From Bacteroidales bacterium (GTDB lineage Bacteria; Bacteroidota; Bacteroidia; Bacteroidales; UBA932): a DNA stretch of 64,000 nucleotides. Below, piece after piece: positions 17,425 to 26,657 of this stretch. The position numbers and the translations under genes are program-made. Position 1 is the first letter of the stretch. Every line of letters starts with the position of its first letter. The notes under the pieces are model-generated. The model did not search any database, was not told the DNA's origin, and saw nothing but the letters and a program-made list of their open reading frames with translations. The stretch lies in contig JAGAIM010000124.1 of the NCBI GenBank assembly GCA_017626555.1, positions 1 through 64,000 on the forward strand. Direction: 5' to 3'.

Positions 17425-18645
17425 ATGCTGGATATCAATACAATAGAGCAACTGGACAAGATCGCTACACCATTCTATTATTATGATATGGATTTGTTCC
17501 ATAAGACTGTTGACTATGTAGCCGACCTTGCCCGGGAGCACGATATAAAAGTACATTACGCCATCAAGGCCAATGTCGAGAGAAGGCTTCTTGAATATAT
17601 CAGTTCAAAAGGCTTCGGAGCGGATTGCGTCAGTGGCAACGAAGTACTCCACGCACATAGTTGCGGTTTCCCTGCAGACAAGATCGTGTATGCCGGAGTC
17701 GGTAAAAGCGACAGAGAGATATATGACGCGATGATGCTAGGCATCGAAGCCTTCAACTGCGAGTCCCTTCAGGAAATCTTCGTCATCAACGAAATGGCCC
17801 ACCTGCACGGAGTCAAGGCAAATATTTCCGTCAGAATAAACCCTGACATCGATGCACATACGCATAAATACGTGACCACAGGACTCTACGAGAACAAATT
17901 CGGAATATCCAACCACGAATTTGACAAACTCATCGAGTTCATCCAGAAAAGCGGACACATCAACTTCATAGGTCTGCATTTCCACATCGGATCGCAGATC
18001 ACACGAGTCGATGAGGTATTCTCTCTCGAATGCAAAAGAGTGAACGAAATCGTCAGATACTTCGAGAGCAAAGGGCTTACAGTGCGTAACATCAATCTCG
18101 GAGGAGGACTCGGAGTCGATTACGACGACCCTGACGGCAATCCTATTGCGGATTTCGGCACCTGGTTCAACGCCATATCCACCAACATCATACGCAGGAA
18201 CGACCAGGCGGTACACGTTGAGCCTGGACGTTCACTTGTGGCACAATGCGCATCCCTGATATCAAGAGTGCTTTTCGTAAAAAGCGGAGAGACCAAGAAC
18301 TTCCTGATTATGGATGCAGGTATGAATGACCTCATCAGGCCTGCCCTTTATGGAGCATATCACAAGATCGAGAATCTTTCTGCTGCACAGAGATCGTTCT
18401 TCCCTACATTCCAGGCATACGACATCGTCGGCCCCGTATGCGAATCGAGTGACGTATGGGGAGCAGGAAGGCTTCTCCCTCTTAGCGTACGAGGCGACCT
18501 TATGGCCATCCGCAGCACCGGAGCATACGGACAGGTTATGGCCAGCAGATACAATATGAAGGATCTTGCACCATCCGTTTTCAGTGACAGACTGGATGAG
18601 GCTCCTTTGGCGAAAGACTATTTCGCGTCATCCCGAGAGCAGTAA
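17425..18645 (+). CDS. lysA: Diaminopimelate decarboxylase
   Basis: LysA converts meso-diaminopimelate to L-lysine with PLP in the cytoplasm. The 406-aa protein has the PLP lysine at Lys48 (VHYAIKAN), the glycine loop NLGGGLGVDY, VEPGRSLVA, and the C-terminal GPVCESSDVWG with the active-site Cys. These are the fold-type III decarboxylase landmarks, and the length is normal. It is followed by ffh on the same strand. Confidence 0.96.
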   Translation: MLDINTIEQLDKIATPFYYYDMDLFHKTVDYVADLAREHDIKVHYAIKANVERRLLEYISSKGFGADCVSGNEVLHAHSCGFPADKIVYAGVGKSDREIYDAMMLGIEAFNCESLQEIFVINEMAHLHGVKANISVRINPDIDAHTHKYVTTGLYENKFGISNHEFDKLIEFIQKSGHINFIGLHFHIGSQITRVDEVFSLECKRVNEIVRYFESKGLTVRNINLGGGLGVDYDDPDGNPIADFGTWFNAISTNIIRRNDQAVHVEPGRSLVAQCASLISRVLFVKSGETKNFLIMDAGMNDLIRPALYGAYHKIENLSAAQRSFFPTFQAYDIVGPVCESSDVWGAGRLLPLSVRGDLMAIRSTGAYGQVMASRYNMKDLAPSVFSDRLDEAPLAKDYFASSREQ

Positions 18646-18679
18646 AGGGATCAAAACTGAAAATAAAAGATAAAGATAT

Positions 18680-20011
18680 ATGTTTGAGAATTTAAGTGAA
18701 AGACTTGAGAGATCGTTCAAGATCCTCAAAGGAGAAGGCAAGATCACCGAGGTAAACATCTCGGAAGCGATGAAGGACATACGCCGTGCCCTTCTGGATG
18801 CCGATGTAAGTTACAAGATTGCGAAGCAGTTCTGTGATGAAGTAAAGAAAAAGGCTATAGGCCAGAACGTGCTTACGGCAGTGAAACCGCAGCAGATGAT
18901 TGTGAAGATCGTCCACGACGAACTTGCGGCACTTATGGGAAGCAATGCATCCGACATCAATCTCAAGGGTTCTCCAGCAGTTGTTCTCGTAGCCGGTCTC
19001 AACGGTTCCGGTAAGACCACTTTCTCCGGCAAACTCGCTCTGAACATAAAGAGCAAGAGAGGAATGAAGGTGCTCCTTGCAGCCTGCGACTATTTCCGTC
19101 CTGCCGCTATCGACCAGTTGAAGGTGCTCGGTGAGCAGATCGGAGTGGAAGTTTATTCGGAAGAAGGAGTGAAGGATCCTATCCAGATCGCCCAGAACGC
19201 CATAAAGAAGGCAAAGTCCGAAGGTTATTCAGTAGTGATTGTCGATACTGCCGGACGACTTGCTGTGGATCAGGAACTTATGGACGAGATTTCGGCGCTC
19301 CATTCGGCTGTCCAGCCTACAGAGACCCTCTTCGTAGTGGATGCGATGACAGGTCAGGATGCTGTGGAAACAGCGAAGGCATTCAACGACAGGCTTGATT
19401 TTGACGGAGTAGTACTCACCAAGATGGATGGTGACACCAGAGGCGGTGCGGCTCTTTCCATCAAGGCTGTAGTGGGCAAACCTATCAAGTTTGTGAGCAC
19501 CGGTGAGAAAATGGAGGCTTTGGATGTGTTCCATCCTTCACGTATCGCCGATCGTATCCTCGGTATGGGTGACGTTGTTTCCCTCGTGGAGAAGGCTCAG
19601 GAGCAGTTTGACGAGGCTCAGGCACGCGAACTGAAGAAGAAACTTGCCAAGGATCAGTTCACTCTCTGGGATTTCTACAATCAGATTCAGCAGATCAAGA
19701 AGATGGGTAACATCAAGGATCTTGCTTCTATGATTCCTGGTATGGGCAAGGCTCTCAAGGATGTGGATATGGACAATAGTTCGTTCAAGGGTATCGAGGC
19801 TATCATTCTTTCGATGACTCCATACGAGCGTGAGCATCCGGAGTGCATCAATGGAAGCCGCCGTAAGAGGATTGCCGACGGATCGGGTACGTCTCTTCCT
19901 GAGGTGAATAAACTTTTGAAGCAGTTTGAGGGTACTCGTAAGATGATGAAGACTGTGATGGGTGCCAATATGGGAAATATGATGAAGGGTGCGATGAGAC
20001 GTCGCAGATAG
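18680..20011 (+). CDS. ffh: Signal recognition particle protein Ffh
   Basis: Ffh binds 4.5S RNA and signal sequences and delivers nascent chains to FtsY. The 443-aa protein has the N domain, the GTPase P-loop GLNGSGKT (106-113), DTAGRLAVD, TKMDGDTRGGAA and a Met-rich M domain, ending in MMKGAMRRRR. The P-loop has Asn where GLQGSGKT is more usual, a minor variation. Length is normal. Confidence 0.97.
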   Translation: MFENLSERLERSFKILKGEGKITEVNISEAMKDIRRALLDADVSYKIAKQFCDEVKKKAIGQNVLTAVKPQQMIVKIVHDELAALMGSNASDINLKGSPAVVLVAGLNGSGKTTFSGKLALNIKSKRGMKVLLAACDYFRPAAIDQLKVLGEQIGVEVYSEEGVKDPIQIAQNAIKKAKSEGYSVVIVDTAGRLAVDQELMDEISALHSAVQPTETLFVVDAMTGQDAVETAKAFNDRLDFDGVVLTKMDGDTRGGAALSIKAVVGKPIKFVSTGEKMEALDVFHPSRIADRILGMGDVVSLVEKAQEQFDEAQARELKKKLAKDQFTLWDFYNQIQQIKKMGNIKDLASMIPGMGKALKDVDMDNSSFKGIEAIILSMTPYEREHPECINGSRRKRIADGSGTSLPEVNKLLKQFEGTRKMMKTVMGANMGNMMKGAMRRRR

Positions 20012-20027
20012 TCCTTGCTTCCATATA

Positions 20028-20123
20028 CAAAACAGAACCGATATACCGGTGACCCCCGCCTCCCTTTCGGGAGGCACCCCCTAGCCGGGGGTGGCACGTC
20101 ACCTATATATCGGTTATGTTTTG
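20028..20123. repeat. Nested palindromic repeat, copy 2
   Basis: Arms 20028-20045 and 20106-20123 are inverted with one mismatch. They enclose the same core as copy 1: GGTGACCCCCGCC, a variable hairpin, GCACCCCCTAGCCGGGGG, TGGCACGTCACC. The right half of this element is then repeated in tandem to its right. It lies between convergent ffh and the DPP-IV gene. Confidence 0.9.
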
Positions 20124-20367
20124 TCAGCCGCAAGTATATTTGCGGGAAATGCTTCGCTCCCTCACGTGGCGGATGTTTTTAATGGTGGCACGTCACCTAT
20201 ATATCGGTTCTGTTTTGTTTACCACAAGTATATCTGCGGGAAATGCTTCGCTCCTTCACGGGGCGGATGTTTTTAATGGTGGCACGTCACCTATATATCG
20301 GTTCTGTTTTGTTTGCCGCAAGTATATCTGCGGGAAATGCTTCGCTCCTTCACGGGGCGGATGTTTT
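20091..20367. repeat. Three tandem 94-bp units derived from the palindromic repeat
   Basis: GTGGCACGTC starts at 20091, 20185 and 20279, an exact 94-bp period. Each unit contains the right half of the palindrome core, the right arm, a CCGCA/TGCGG-type mini-hairpin and GCTTCGCTCC. Units 2 and 3 carry a right arm that pairs perfectly with the left arm at 20028, while unit 1 has a mismatch. The third unit stops at the stop codon of the DPP-IV gene. With copy 2 this explains the whole 20012-20365 gap. Confidence 0.9.
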
Positions 20368-22693
20368 ACTCTGATTTGAGGTATTTGAGCCAGAATTCGT
20401 TGTTGGCGTTCTGGAAATGAGTGCCTTGGTAGCCGCGGTAGCCGTGCATTCCGTCAGGATAGATCATAAAGTCGAATTTCTTGCCTTCCTTGTGGAGGGC
20501 ATCGAGGAGTTGAAGGGTGTTCTGGTGGTGGACATTGTCGTCGCCGGTGCCGTGGGTCAGTTTCAGCATTACCGGTTCTATAGCACAACACCGAAACTGT
20601 GCGGCTCGCTCAGCAGAAGCACCGGTATATGCTTCGCTCTCCTGCACAGTTCTTGTGAGATACTCTGTCGGGTAGCCTTTCACATAGTTCAGAACCTTCG
20701 AGATTTCATAGCCTTCCGGATTGTTCTGTGGGGTGTCCATATAGCGTTCGGTGTAATGAGAGTCGTAGAGTGCCCAGTCATAGACTCCGCCGCCTGCAAT
20801 TCCGTAGTGGAACTTGTCCGGAGCCTGCATCAGGAGCATCGAGGTCATTGTTCCTCCGAATGAGAAGCCCTCAACACCGATCTTGTCGCCGTCCACGTAT
20901 GGAAGCCTCTGGAGAACCTCCGCCCACTCGCAGAAATCCTTCACCTCCCAGACTGTCAACTGCCTGTAGATCATATCCAGACCGGCACGACCGTTATGTC
21001 CTGCCGCACGAGGATCGACTGTTATCTGGATGATTCCGTTTTCAGAATACCACTGATTGGCTGCATTAGGAGTCACCCAACGGTCTCGTACCATAGGAGT
21101 GTTCGGGCCGCCATATATATCGACGTGAACAGGATATTTCTTTGATTCATCGAAGTTCTTCGGATATGCGATCATTCCCGGGAGCCAGAAGCCATCTCTT
21201 GTGACAAGATACACCATTTCCGGAAGTGCATATTCTGACGGATCGAAATCAGGACCAGCCATATCAGCGACAAGCCTTCCCCTTAAGTCAGAGGTGAACG
21301 GATCCGGCATCAAGGCACTGTGAGGAATCAAGTAATTGTCAGATTCTTCTTCAGATGCAGTCTTCCGGTAAATCAAACAGTCAGCACATACATTATATTC
21401 ATAATTAGAGACCTGACCTTTGGAACTGTTGAAGATTTCAATCTTTACAGGAGTGGTCATATTCGACAAAGATGCCACAAAATACTTTCCGTCCGGCGAG
21501 AATGATATGCCTGTGGCATTATAAGCCGGATCGGTCAGAGTCTTGATGACACCCTTCTTATCTACCTTATACAGAGCCTGTTTCGCAACAGCGTCACGCT
21601 TCGCAGTAAAATATACGTCACCTTTCTTCTCATCAACACGAACGATCGCGACATTCCAGTTAGTACCGTCCGTAAGGCGGCGGAATTCGGAGCCGTCGTA
21701 TGAAAGGAAATATATCTGCTGCCAGCCGGTCTCGAATTCACGGGCCATATATAGGCCTTTGTCCGTGAATACCACACCGTCAAACCAATTGAGCCAGGTC
21801 TTGTAGGTCTCATTATAAACGTGGCGCTTGCTGCCGTCGGTCACATTCACAGCATAAAGATCGATGGTGTTCTGAAGACGAGGCATACGGGCAATAAAGA
21901 ACTCCCTGCTATCAGGCCCCCAGAACGGAATACCGAAGTATTGGTCGAGGGTCGGGTCGAAGTCTGCCCAGACTATCTCTGGAGCACACTCCGCGGAATT
22001 GCTGAATGGACAGCCTGCACATTTTCCGAGATCCACGACACCGATACGTACTTGTGGATTTGTCTGTCCGGCCTTCGGGTATCGGGTCTCGCTGAGAGAT
22101 CCTCCGAGAGCCAGGTCTGTCACGCGAGGGCTCTGCGACTGTGAAGCCGCAGCGGCAGGATTCGCGAATGCCGAGTAAATCGGGAACATCGGCACCTGGC
22201 TGTTGTCGAAGCGGTAGAAGCCGATCTTCCTGCTGTCAGGCGACCACCAGAATGCCCTGTAACGCGACGGACGGCCGAAAATTTCCTCATAATAAACCCA
22301 GGAAGCATAGCCGTTGAGAATAACATCCGAACCGTCAAAAGTCAGACGAGTCTCCTTTCCGCTTGCTATATCCAGGACATAGAGGTCGTTGTCACGCGTA
22401 AAGGCCAGTTTGGTGGAATCCGGAGAATATGTCAGGTTCACAGCACCTACGGGTTTCACAGGGAAATCCGAGAATTTTGCCGGAGCGGTCACTCCTTCTT
22501 TGCGCTTGCCGTTGCGTGCATTAAGGACAAATGCGGACGAGTCGGCGAATGAGCCGTCATAACTGAATATAACTTCTTCATTTCCAAGCCATTTCCAGGC
22601 GCGGGGGATCGGGTTGAATTCCTGCGCTGATGCAGATGCCGCTGCAATCAGCATAACAATAACCAAAACTATTCTCCTCATATTCTTTTGCAT
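20366..22693 (-). CDS. Dipeptidyl-peptidase IV (S9B prolyl peptidase)
   Basis: This exported serine peptidase removes X-Pro dipeptides. The 775-aa protein has a signal peptide (ending ASASAQ), an N-terminal beta-propeller domain (about 30-500) and a C-terminal alpha/beta hydrolase. The nucleophile is Ser611 (GFSFGG), Asp is in HGTGDDNVHH (about 718), and His750 is in PDGMHGY. A second start at 22681 is possible. It appears longer than usual: residues just before HGTGDD include a stretch encoded by a 57-bp palindrome (20595-20651), and a CAGCPFSNSAEC insert lies in the propeller. Both look like in-frame insertions. Confidence 0.92.
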   Translation of the reverse strand: MQKNMRRIVLVIVMLIAAASASAQEFNPIPRAWKWLGNEEVIFSYDGSFADSSAFVLNARNGKRKEGVTAPAKFSDFPVKPVGAVNLTYSPDSTKLAFTRDNDLYVLDIASGKETRLTFDGSDVILNGYASWVYYEEIFGRPSRYRAFWWSPDSRKIGFYRFDNSQVPMFPIYSAFANPAAAASQSQSPRVTDLALGGSLSETRYPKAGQTNPQVRIGVVDLGKCAGCPFSNSAECAPEIVWADFDPTLDQYFGIPFWGPDSREFFIARMPRLQNTIDLYAVNVTDGSKRHVYNETYKTWLNWFDGVVFTDKGLYMAREFETGWQQIYFLSYDGSEFRRLTDGTNWNVAIVRVDEKKGDVYFTAKRDAVAKQALYKVDKKGVIKTLTDPAYNATGISFSPDGKYFVASLSNMTTPVKIEIFNSSKGQVSNYEYNVCADCLIYRKTASEEESDNYLIPHSALMPDPFTSDLRGRLVADMAGPDFDPSEYALPEMVYLVTRDGFWLPGMIAYPKNFDESKKYPVHVDIYGGPNTPMVRDRWVTPNAANQWYSENGIIQITVDPRAAGHNGRAGLDMIYRQLTVWEVKDFCEWAEVLQRLPYVDGDKIGVEGFSFGGTMTSMLLMQAPDKFHYGIAGGGVYDWALYDSHYTERYMDTPQNNPEGYEISKVLNYVKGYPTEYLTRTVQESEAYTGASAERAAQFRCCAIEPVMLKLTHGTGDDNVHHQNTLQLLDALHKEGKKFDFMIYPDGMHGYRGYQGTHFQNANNEFWLKYLKSE
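20595..20651 (-). repeat. Palindromic element inside the DPP-IV coding sequence
   Basis: AACTGTGC (20595-20602) pairs with GCACAGTT (20644-20651), with an inner GAAGC/GCTTC pairing. The inner GCTTCGCTC resembles part of the 94-bp units next to the gene. The frame stays open across it. Confidence 0.6.
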
Positions 22694-22717
22694 TTAAACT
22701 CAGCGTAATATCTTCTT

Positions 22718-22822
22718 TTGATTGACATATAGTAATATAGAGGTGACGTGCCACCCCCGGCTAGGGGGTGCCTGAGCGCAGCGAAGGCGGGGGTCACCGG
22801 CATATTACTATATGTCAATCAA
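22718..22822. repeat. Nested palindromic repeat, copy 3 (inverted orientation)
   Basis: Perfect 21-nt arms (22718-22738 and 22802-22822) enclose the shared core in reverse: GGTGACGTGCCA, CCCCCGGCTAGGGGGTGC, a variable hairpin, GGCGGGGGTCACC. The right arm contains the stop codon of the helicase gene, so at least one arm derives from local sequence. Confidence 0.9.
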
Positions 22823-24267
22823 TCAGTAAACAATTCATCTTTAAAGTTGACCAGATAGACTTTTTCGGTCGCTCTGGTGATGGCCGTATAGAGCCATTTA
22901 AGGTCATCCACCGTAAGCCCCTCCTGCCAGAAAGGATTGTCGATGAACACGCATCTCCACTGTCCTCCCTGCGACTTATGGCAGGTGATGGCGTTGGCAT
23001 ATTTCAACTGGAGGGCGTTGTAATATTTATCTTCACGCACCGCCTCATACCTCTTCTTCTTAGTGGTGATATGAGCATAATCCTCATTCACCCCCTGATA
23101 CAGCAAGTTGGACTGCTCGTAGGTCAGGGAGGCGCTTTCCGAGTCCAGAGTATCCAGGATTACCTTCGCCACAATCTCCTGATCGTCATAATCAGGGAAG
23201 GATATGCGAGCCTCAGCGAAATGAAGTCCATACCTCTCTTCAAAGCGGGAAATCTTCTGAAGTTTCGCAATGTCACCGTTGGCAATATAATCCATACCCT
23301 CAATGCCCTCCAGAAACTGATAACAGTTCTTCACGATCATCAGTTTATCGTCACGCACCAGTTTCTCCTCTTTGAACTGCACAGTCGCACGTATGCCCAT
23401 ATTGTATTTTATAGCCCTCTTATTGGAACGGCACAAGACTATCGTATCATCCTCCCCATAAGCCGAATACGCATCGGAAATCTTCTCTATCAGATCGCCT
23501 CCGCCTATCCTCTCCACATCATCAAAGCCCTCTGTCTGGAGCCCCAGATCGCAAAGATCCATCACACCGAGGCCAGACTCAAGTTCACTCTGCAACTGGC
23601 GTATCATAGTGGCATTGAAAAGTATCCCCGATTCACTCTGCTGGCGCACCACCGTGGAAAGTCCTGCAAACGAGACCCCTCCCATCATCTTCATATACTC
23701 CGGAAGAAGAGCAGGACTTGCATCCAACCCAACCGGCGGAAGTTGGGCCGCATCGCCTATCAGTATGACCTTGCACTCAACCCCGCTGCGGACAAAGGAA
23801 ATGAGGTCTTCCAGAAGATTGCCCGAACCGAAAGCCGCAGAGGACTGCTGCTGGCCGGAATCAATCCCGATCAGAGACACCTCATCAACTATGAATAGAG
23901 CCTCCTTATCCTTATTAGGCGAAAGCGTGAACTGCCCGAAACCGTCTCCACCGACCGATTTCTGGCGATAGATATGCTTATGAATAGTGAATGCAGGCTG
24001 CCCGGCATACGACGAAAGCACCTTGGCAGCACGTCCGGTAGGAGCAAGCAGTATGCACTTGGTCCCGAACTCCTTCATCACTGAAATCACGGACGACATA
24101 GCCGTTGTCTTTCCCGTACCGGCATAGCCATTGACCACCAGGATATCCCCATCATCACCGCTAACGAAAGAAGCGACCTTCCTCAACAACGAATCCTGAC
24201 AGGATGTAGGCTGGTATGAAAGTCTGTCAACAAATGCGGAATACAGAAAATCAGCCTTTCCCATCAT
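22819..24267 (-). CDS. RecD-like ATP-dependent DNA helicase (SF1)
   Basis: The 482-aa protein has Walker A GYAGTGKTT (47-55), APTGRAAKVL (motif Ia), Walker B LFIVDEVSLI, a GDAAQLPPVG motif III, and C-terminal TCHKSQGGQW and YTAITRATEKVYLV motifs. These fit the compact RecD2/UvrD_C_2-type helicases. Its start codon overlaps the trkH stop. Its stop codon lies inside the right arm of palindromic repeat copy 3. The role is probably DNA repair or recombination. Confidence 0.88.
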   Translation of the reverse strand: MMGKADFLYSAFVDRLSYQPTSCQDSLLRKVASFVSGDDGDILVVNGYAGTGKTTAMSSVISVMKEFGTKCILLAPTGRAAKVLSSYAGQPAFTIHKHIYRQKSVGGDGFGQFTLSPNKDKEALFIVDEVSLIGIDSGQQQSSAAFGSGNLLEDLISFVRSGVECKVILIGDAAQLPPVGLDASPALLPEYMKMMGGVSFAGLSTVVRQQSESGILFNATMIRQLQSELESGLGVMDLCDLGLQTEGFDDVERIGGGDLIEKISDAYSAYGEDDTIVLCRSNKRAIKYNMGIRATVQFKEEKLVRDDKLMIVKNCYQFLEGIEGMDYIANGDIAKLQKISRFEERYGLHFAEARISFPDYDDQEIVAKVILDTLDSESASLTYEQSNLLYQGVNEDYAHITTKKKRYEAVREDKYYNALQLKYANAITCHKSQGGQWRCVFIDNPFWQEGLTVDDLKWLYTAITRATEKVYLVNFKDELFTD

Positions 24268-25715
24268 CGGTTCCTCCTGAATATCATAGATATAGCGACA
24301 AGGACAGGATAGATTTCCACACGACCGAGGAACATATCGAATGTGTAGATGAACTTGGCCATTGCCGGCTGAGCGGAATAATTGTCAAGACATCCCAGTT
24401 CGCCAAGACCCGGGCCGACACTGCCCACAGAAGCGATCACTCCGGACACAGCCTCAGTGGCATCACATCCGCAAAGCATAACCGCGACTATCGACACAAA
24501 TATCACAAGAAAATAGACAACGATATACATCATCACGGCATTCACAGCACTGTCCGGCAGATGATGTCCGCTCAGACGCGCCCTGGACACCGACGTCGGG
24601 TGAAGCCTGTGTTTGATTTCATTAGAAAAAGCCTTGAACGCAATGAGAATCCTATCGACCTTTATTCCTCCAGTCGTCGAACCGGCGCATCCGCACTGGA
24701 ATGAAGCGAAGAGAAGCACGACTCCGGCAAGCCAAGGCCACATAGCATTGTCGCATATCGCGAATCCTGCCGTGGACATATAACTCACCACAGTGAATGT
24801 GGAATCCATCATTGCCCTGCCCCAGGAGTCATAACCCCCTTCAGTCATAAGAGAGAACATAATGAGCAGAGACATCACTGCAATGGATCCGAAATAATAT
24901 GCAGTGACCGAATTCCGGAACGGCTTGAATGAACGCGTCGCAAAGACTGCATAAATGAGTCCGAAATGCATTGCGCATAAAGCCATAAATATCAAGACGA
25001 TGAAATTGATAAGATCGGATCCGAACGCTCCGACCGAAAGATTCTTCGTACTGAAACCGCCCGTAGCCGCTATGCTGAAAGCGTGGTTCAAAGCATCGAA
25101 GAACGGCATCCCGGCAGCCCAGAGGGAAAGCAGAGCAGCCAGAGTAAGCGACACATAGACTGTCGTAATGATCCAAACCACCTTGGAAGACTTATACTTA
25201 TATCCCTCCTTGGAAAGGGACGACATCTCCATATTCGTGAGTTTCAGGCGATACGGACTGGCGGAAGGAATGACCAGAAGCAGAAAGACAACTACTCCCA
25301 ATCCTCCGATATAATGAGTGGAAGAACGCCAGAAAAGCAGACTTTTCGGAAGCGCCTCTATATCATTCAGGATGGTGGATCCGGTGGTCGTGAAGCCGGA
25401 AACACTTTCAAACCAGGCATTTATCAACGTGAACTCTCCCCCATACAGCACGTATGGAAGCATTCCGAATATGAAAGACAGAAGCCAGGACAGGACAATG
25501 GTCAGGTATCCGTCCTTAAGCGACAAAGATTGCTTTCCTCGGACAAAGATGAACGGGAAGGCTCCCACGATGAGAGTTATGATGCAACTTATAAGCAAAG
25601 GACCGAACGCAGCATCGCGCCCGTATATGACCGACACGATCATAGACAGGAACATAAAGAGGGCACTTACAAGAAGTGCCTTCCCGACATTGACCGATAT
25701 CGCCTTGATATTCAT
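24264..25715 (-). CDS. trkH: TrkH-family potassium uptake protein
   Basis: This is the inner-membrane K+ channel subunit of a Trk/Ktr system. The 483-aa protein has repeated helix-pore-helix units; filter-like segments include SGFTTTGSTI, AATGGFSTKN, MSTAGFAI and SVGSVGPGLGELG. The ATG at 25715 shares a base with the TGA of the upstream gene and is preferred to the GTG at 25718. No trkA is in the window. Confidence 0.93.
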   Translation of the reverse strand: MNIKAISVNVGKALLVSALFMFLSMIVSVIYGRDAAFGPLLISCIITLIVGAFPFIFVRGKQSLSLKDGYLTIVLSWLLSFIFGMLPYVLYGGEFTLINAWFESVSGFTTTGSTILNDIEALPKSLLFWRSSTHYIGGLGVVVFLLLVIPSASPYRLKLTNMEMSSLSKEGYKYKSSKVVWIITTVYVSLTLAALLSLWAAGMPFFDALNHAFSIAATGGFSTKNLSVGAFGSDLINFIVLIFMALCAMHFGLIYAVFATRSFKPFRNSVTAYYFGSIAVMSLLIMFSLMTEGGYDSWGRAMMDSTFTVVSYMSTAGFAICDNAMWPWLAGVVLLFASFQCGCAGSTTGGIKVDRILIAFKAFSNEIKHRLHPTSVSRARLSGHHLPDSAVNAVMMYIVVYFLVIFVSIVAVMLCGCDATEAVSGVIASVGSVGPGLGELGCLDNYSAQPAMAKFIYTFDMFLGRVEIYPVLVAISMIFRRNR

Positions 25716-26578
25716 CACTCTGCTGTCAGATCAGAAATATTCTCGAGCAGCCTCTCGCGCTCGTCCCTGAGATTCTTCACTCTTCGCTTCATCTCGACAT
25801 TCTCGTCAATCAGTTCGGTAAGCCCGGAATTGATGTTGGCAAGTTGGTCGTCCCCGTCAAACTCATACACATACCTGCGGCCGGAAAGTCTGTATCCGTC
25901 TATGCCGTCGGACATACGGTAGATCGGCTTCACATAATAAACCATCGTGAAATACAGAAGGAGAAGGATCAGAAGAAGACCGGCTCCCACAGAGACCACA
26001 CCCGGAATGATGCTTCGGTAGAATCCGGCATCGAAATCGGCGGAATTGCTTCTGAGTTCATCGTGAATGACCTCATTGAGAGAGCCAAGATCCTGACGAA
26101 GTTTGGTATAGCGTGGCTGAAGGCTTCCGAAGAACCATTCTCCCGTATCGACACTGTCGGCCAGGAAAACCTCGTCAAATTTGAGGGAAGTCTTCATAAA
26201 GGCATCGAATGCATTCACCACCGAATCCACCTTCGGAAGCATCTTCTGCGATGTGAAGGAACTTCTGAGCGAATCCGACTGAGCATTGAAATACGCCAGA
26301 TTGAAGTCGGGCATAAGCGAGATGTCGTTCTGCACCACCACAGCAAGCATCTGGTCGTTGTACTCCTGCGTAATGTCGGCAAGTTTCTGCGACAGATTGA
26401 TACTCTTTATATTGGAAGCGATGAGTTCGGACACATAGTCGCTCATCCTGCGGTATTCGAGGATGGAAATCACACCCGAAAGCAACAGGATCATCGCCAG
26501 CGAGCCGAGACTGAAGAAGAGTTTCTTCTTGATGGACGGCTTCTTTTCTTTCTTTCTTCTAAATATTCCAAGTGCCAT
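25715..26578 (-). CDS. Two-TM sensor-like membrane protein, unknown function
   Basis: From the ATG at 26578 the protein is 287 aa: a very basic start (RRKKEKKPSIKKK), TM1 near residue 30, an extracytoplasmic four-helix-like domain of about 160 aa, TM2 near residue 200, and a C-terminal coiled coil resembling a HAMP-plus-linker. No kinase or methyl-accepting domain follows. Coupling to trkH suggests a role linked to potassium or osmotic sensing, which is inference. An earlier start at 26602 would lie at or above the predicted transcription start. Confidence 0.6.
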   Translation of the reverse strand: MALGIFRRKKEKKPSIKKKLFFSLGSLAMILLLSGVISILEYRRMSDYVSELIASNIKSINLSQKLADITQEYNDQMLAVVVQNDISLMPDFNLAYFNAQSDSLRSSFTSQKMLPKVDSVVNAFDAFMKTSLKFDEVFLADSVDTGEWFFGSLQPRYTKLRQDLGSLNEVIHDELRSNSADFDAGFYRSIIPGVVSVGAGLLLILLLLYFTMVYYVKPIYRMSDGIDGYRLSGRRYVYEFDGDDQLANINSGLTELIDENVEMKRRVKNLRDERERLLENISDLTAE

Positions 26579-26599
26579 TGCAAGCAATTTAACAAGACA

Positions 26600-26607
26600 C
26601 AAATATA
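26600..26607 (-). promoter_or_regulatory. -7 promoter box for the sensor-like/trkH/helicase operon
   Basis: CAAATATA on the plus strand is TATATTTG on the minus strand, a perfect TAnnTTTG match 22 bp before the ATG at 26578. Confidence 0.55.
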
Positions 26608-26657
26608 AGTGATTTTTCTTATATTAGCGGTCATAAAAGAGATAATATCCCGCATAT

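Noticed and set aside
20091-20367. Tandem 94-bp repeats considered as a CRISPR array
   Set aside because: Units are adjacent near-identical copies with no variable spacers and no cas genes nearby.
22768-23898. Long plus-strand open frame of about 376 codons
   Set aside because: It lies fully antisense to the well-conserved helicase gene and shows no domain; it is a shadow frame.
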